Below, one piece after another: positions 13,111-15,439 of a stretch of 15,439 bases of DNA (its first letter is position 1; every line of letters begins with the position of its first letter). The position numbers and the translations under genes were made by a program. The stretch covers positions 1-15,439 of the forward strand of contig JAUQXD010001078.1 in the NCBI GenBank assembly GCA_030834835.1, in the 5' to 3' direction. The notes beneath the pieces are model-generated. The model made no database searches. It worked only from the letters and a program-made list of their open reading frames with translations, and was not told the origin of the DNA. The DNA is from Thermoflexales bacterium. Lineage in GTDB: Bacteria; Chloroflexota; Anaerolineae; Fen-1058.

Positions 13111-14055
13111 ATGCCCCTGAGCGGGTTTATCTGCGATGCGCTGGACGCGCCGATCGCGGTGACGGACTGCCTGGCCTGCGCGCGTCAAGGCGCGCTGCCG
13201 GGCTGTCATCAGACTGCACCCGTGATTGCCGGCATCCTGCGCGGCTTGCGGCCCGATGATCCGGCCGCGGCGCTTCAAGCGGGGCTGGGCCTCACCGTCA
13301 CCACGTTGATCAGCTGTGTGCGCAAAGCGCGGTTGATGCGGAACACCACGTACTGGCTGAAGCCCGCGCATGCCTACTGGGCGTATCGCGGGCAGCTTAT
13401 GCACGGTGTCGCCGCCCAGTATGCTGCTGAGGCAGAACAGATCGTTGCGGAACAGCGGTTCGCGATGACGGTAAGCCTGGCAGATGGTCAGCGGATCCAC
13501 GTCACCGGTCAACCAGATCTGGTGCTCGTTGATCGAAGACATGTGATTGATTTCAAAACGACCAAGAGTGTGCCCACGCACTGGCGCAGATACATCTGTC
13601 CCGAAACGGATCAACTGATCAGTGAAGGCCTGTATGCTCTGCGTCGCAAGTGGATCGAGTGTCCACACTGCGCCCCTGGCCGGCATGAAGTCAAAACGAT
13701 CGAAGTCACCAGCGAGCCGCGCGCCAAGCTGCATCATGTGCTGCAGCTCAGCCTGTATCGCCTGCTGTTACATCGCAACGGTCTTGAAGTGGAGACCGGG
13801 GAAATCATCTATCAGGACATGGATACGCAGTGCCGGGTCGCCGTCGACTTGCTGTCGTTGGTGGATACGGAGCGCTACCTGATGGAGCGGGTGACGTTGG
13901 CAGCACAGGCGGAGTTGCCGCCGATCTTGATCGACGAAGCCGAACTCTGGCAATGCGGGTTTTGTCCTGCCCGCGACGAATGTGAACGAATCCATGGCGG
14001 CCCGGTTGGTAAGGCCGCTCAACCTAAAACTATCAATCCACTGGAGGAAGTGTAA
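13111..14055 (+). CDS. Cas4-like PD-(D/E)XK nuclease with Fe-S cluster cysteines
   Basis: The 314-aa protein has the RecB/Cas4 nuclease pattern. Motif I is RGQLMHG (93-99, His98), motif II GQPD (133-136, Asp136), motif III VIDFKTTK (145-152, Asp147 and Lys149), followed by QLSLY (212-216), the Q-x3-Y motif of the RecB family. Cys69 (LISCVRKARL) with C282, C285 and C291 (CGFCPARDEC) matches the four-cysteine [4Fe-4S] arrangement of Cas4/AddB. Extra cysteines C20, C23 and C32 near the N-terminus, and CPHC at 184-187, may form zinc sites. There is no CRISPR array nearby, so end resection for recombination is the likelier role. GGAGGG lies 6 nt before the ATG; upstream in-frame codons pass through the palindromes and are not used. 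It overlaps the SSB gene by one base. Confidence 0.85.
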   Translation: MPLSGFICDALDAPIAVTDCLACARQGALPGCHQTAPVIAGILRGLRPDDPAAALQAGLGLTVTTLISCVRKARLMRNTTYWLKPAHAYWAYRGQLMHGVAAQYAAEAEQIVAEQRFAMTVSLADGQRIHVTGQPDLVLVDRRHVIDFKTTKSVPTHWRRYICPETDQLISEGLYALRRKWIECPHCAPGRHEVKTIEVTSEPRAKLHHVLQLSLYRLLLHRNGLEVETGEIIYQDMDTQCRVAVDLLSLVDTERYLMERVTLAAQAELPPILIDEAELWQCGFCPARDECERIHGGPVGKAAQPKTINPLEEV

Positions 14056-14495
14056 TGTCGACTGCAACTGCTGCACCCACCAAGCGAACGAACACCACAG
14101 CGAAGCCGACCGACAAGAAGTCGCCGCCCATGAACCTGTTCACCGGCATCGGCCGGCTCGGTCAAGAGCCGGCGCTGCGCTACTCCGGCGAGGGCCGCGC
14201 CTGGTGCGCGACTTCACTAGCGATCTTTCAAGGCGAAGACAAAGAGCCGATCTGGTTGAAGCTCAAGGCCTTCGCCAAACCGCTGGACAAAGGCGGCTGG
14301 GACGAAGGCGTGCCCCTGGCGCTGGCCGAACTGAAGAAAGGCCAGAAGGTCAGCGTGCGCGGCAAGTTGTTCTGCGACAAGCGCGACTACAAGGGCAAGG
14401 AATACGTTGATTGGGGTCTGGTGCTGTATGCGGTCCCGGCTCCGGTCGCGGATGATGCGCCGGCCAGCGCTGACGCAGGCGATGAGCCTGATTAG
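14055..14495 (+). CDS. ssb: Single-stranded DNA-binding protein (SSB)
   Basis: The 146-aa product has one OB fold: NLFTGIGRLGQEPALRYSGE (27-46), WCATSLAIF, IWLKLKAFAKPLD (66-78) and KKGQKVSVRGKLFCDKRDYKGKEY (94-117) follow the usual SSB strand order. A 25-residue Lys/Thr/Ala-rich extension precedes the fold, which is unusual. The tail is short and acidic (VADDAPASADAGDEPD) but lacks the terminal Asp-Ile-Pro-Phe that recruits partner proteins in housekeeping SSBs. An element-encoded or recombination-specific SSB fits. GGAGGAAG precedes the ATG, which overlaps the nuclease stop (TAATG). Proposed role: coats ssDNA for the Rad52-like annealer. Confidence 0.9.
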   Translation: MSTATAAPTKRTNTTAKPTDKKSPPMNLFTGIGRLGQEPALRYSGEGRAWCATSLAIFQGEDKEPIWLKLKAFAKPLDKGGWDEGVPLALAELKKGQKVSVRGKLFCDKRDYKGKEYVDWGLVLYAVPAPVADDAPASADAGDEPD

Positions 14496-14530
14496 TCTCA
14501 AGCGATCACAACTGAAGCAGTATCACACCG

Positions 14531-14557
14531 GAAGGGGATGTGTTGAACATCCCCTTC
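14531..14557 (+). promoter_or_regulatory. Perfect hairpin between SSB and the resolvase-like gene
   Basis: GAAGGGGATGT (14531-14541) and ACATCCCCTTC (14547-14557) form an 11-bp perfect stem with a 5-nt loop. The downstream bases TGCATTCTC are not a U-run. It ends 13 nt before the GGAGGAAG of the next gene. It may limit read-through or stabilise the SSB mRNA so that SSB is made in excess over the resolvase and RuvB. Confidence 0.55.
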
Positions 14558-14579
14558 TGCATTCTCAAATGGAGGAAGT

Positions 14580-14882
14580 ATGACGCCCTATCAACGCGGG
14601 GCGCGCCTCGAATACCTGGCGCGTGACGTCTTGCGACAACGCGGTTACAGCGTGGTACGCAGCGCGGGCTCGCATGGCGCGATCGATCTGGTCGCCTTGA
14701 ATGAGCGCGAGCTGTTGCTCATTCAAGTGAAGCAGAGTGGTCAGCCGGTTGGAGCTGCGCTCAACAAACTGAGTGAGGTGCCGGGACCGCGCGGCACGCG
14801 GCGGCAGGTGTGGGTCTATCACCGGGCATGCGGCCGGACCACCGCCCGCTGGGAAATCATCCAGTCAAAGCGGAGGCCGTGA
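14580..14882 (+). CDS. Hjc-like PD-(D/E)XK Holliday junction resolvase/nuclease
   Basis: The 100-aa product shows the archaeal-Hjc-type fold: YQRGARLEYLARDVL (4-18, Glu11), RSAGSHGAIDLVAL (27-40, Asp36), LLLIQVKQ (45-52, Gln49 and Lys51). Classical Hjc has E-V-K where this has Q-V-K, as do several small phage and actinobacterial relatives I recall. Expected activity is structure-specific cleavage of four-way junctions or flaps. The C-terminal half (RRQVWVYHRACGRTTARWEI) closes the fold. GGAGGAAGT precedes the ATG closely. It lies directly before ruvB (stop TGA followed by ATG without a gap), which pairs a branch-migration motor with a non-RuvC nuclease. Confidence 0.75.
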   Translation: MTPYQRGARLEYLARDVLRQRGYSVVRSAGSHGAIDLVALNERELLLIQVKQSGQPVGAALNKLSEVPGPRGTRRQVWVYHRACGRTTARWEIIQSKRRP

Positions 14883-15439
14883 ATGACGTCCGTCAGCACA
14901 GCCTACACCCTGACCCCGGCGCAGCAGCCGGGTGAAGCGCCGCTGGAGATCAGCCTGCGCCCCAAAGCGCTGACTGAGTTCGTCGGACATGATCACATCA
15001 AAGGCGGTCTCGGCCTGATCCTGGCTGCGGCCAGGCGTCGCGATGAGCCGGTCGATCACATCCTGTTTCACGGCCCGCCCGGCACCGGCAAGACTACGCT
15101 GTCGGGCATCATCGCGAACGAGATCGGCGCGCCGATGCGTGAACTCTCCGCACCCGCGCTGCAAAAAGTCGGTGATCTGGCCGCGGTGCTGGTCGCGCTC
15201 GATCGTAAGAGCGTCCTGTTTCTGGATGAAATCCATCGCTTGAAAACTGAAGTGGCTGAAACCCTGTATGCCGCGATGGAAGACTTTCACCTGTCGATCA
15301 TGAGCGGGCGCGGCGAGAGCGCCGCGGTGGTCTCGCTGGATCTCCAACGCTTCACGCTGGTCGGCGCGACGACCGAATTCGGTTCGCTGCCCGCGCCGCT
15401 GCGCGATCGGTTCGGGCAGGTCTTTGCCCTCGATCTGTA
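14883..15439 (+). CDS. ruvB: RuvB-type Holliday junction branch-migration ATPase (partial, 3' end beyond window)
   Basis: 185 residues are visible of a family usually near 340. LRPKALTEFVGHDHIK (25-40) is the RuvB entry motif (LRP..l.e.iGQ). Walker A is GPPGTGKTT (64-72), Walker B VLFLDEIHRL (111-120), sensor 1 GATT (161-164), then PLRDRFG (172-178). In typical RuvB an Arg follows GATT (GATTR.G.L..PLR.RFG); here it is Glu (GATTEFGSLPAPLR). RuvB also usually reads GPPGLGKTT. These departures suggest a lineage distinct from the housekeeping gene. The lid/helical domain and the C-terminal winged helix lie outside the window. No ruvA or ruvC is adjacent. The GGAGG in the end of the preceding gene serves as ribosome binding site. 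Confidence 0.88.
   Translation, partial: MTSVSTAYTLTPAQQPGEAPLEISLRPKALTEFVGHDHIKGGLGLILAAARRRDEPVDHILFHGPPGTGKTTLSGIIANEIGAPMRELSAPALQKVGDLAAVLVALDRKSVLFLDEIHRLKTEVAETLYAAMEDFHLSIMSGRGESAAVVSLDLQRFTLVGATTEFGSLPAPLRDRFGQVFALDL

Noticed and set aside
13111..14055. CRISPR-associated Cas4
   Set aside because: No cas1/cas2 or repeat-spacer array is in the window, and the neighbours are recombination genes.

Overview
The window looks like an accessory region of a moderately GC-rich bacterial chromosome or large plasmid. My best guess is Chloroflexota: from memory of family distribution, not a search, a free-standing family B DNA polymerase, a MalT-like LuxR giant and a Rad52-like/Cas4-like/SSB/Hjc set fit filamentous Chloroflexi. 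No rRNA, tRNA, CRISPR array or intact transposase is visible.

Left end (1-1930). The 5' end of a restriction-modification-type gene leaves the window on the minus strand, behind a good promoter. A Phd/YefM-type antitoxin without a visible toxin follows. Then comes a compact stretch with two tiny, clearly paralogous single-pass membrane proteins (40 and 42 aa). They are embedded in unusually dense predicted RNA or DNA structure: a palindrome before the first gene, a pair of mutually exclusive long stems between the genes, and a compact three-way-junction fold after the second.

Polymerase block (1933-5632, minus strand). A stand-alone LuxR-type DNA-binding protein has a consensus sigma-70-type promoter. 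Downstream of it lies a tightly coupled three-gene unit: a protein resembling a RecA/Rad51 core without a recognisable Walker A, a small helical protein, and a 765-aa family B DNA polymerase. The polymerase seems to have lost its proofreading exonuclease residues and carries an altered motif C. Just upstream is a broken remnant of a DnaE-type polymerase (C-terminal OB-fold piece), so two unrelated polymerase lineages touch here.

Metabolic/regulatory block (6122-11570, minus strand). A 937-aa MalT-like LuxR regulator, predicted to be leaderless, ends in a good terminator. A second promoter then drives an operon: multi-pass membrane protein (DUF4386-like), flavodoxin-like protein, short-chain dehydrogenase and a 75-aa conserved small protein.

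Right end (11570-15439). A 102-bp palindromic MITE-like element with perfect 13-bp terminal inverted repeats and an 8-bp target duplication sits upstream of the big regulator. Beyond a gene-poor stretch ending in an intrinsic terminator, a plus-strand recombination cassette runs off the window: Rad52-like annealing protein, Cas4-like Fe-S PD-(D/E)XK nuclease, SSB, Hjc-like resolvase/nuclease and RuvB. Together they cover end resection, strand protection/annealing, branch migration and junction cleavage, and look like the DNA-processing module of a mobile element or a dedicated repair island.
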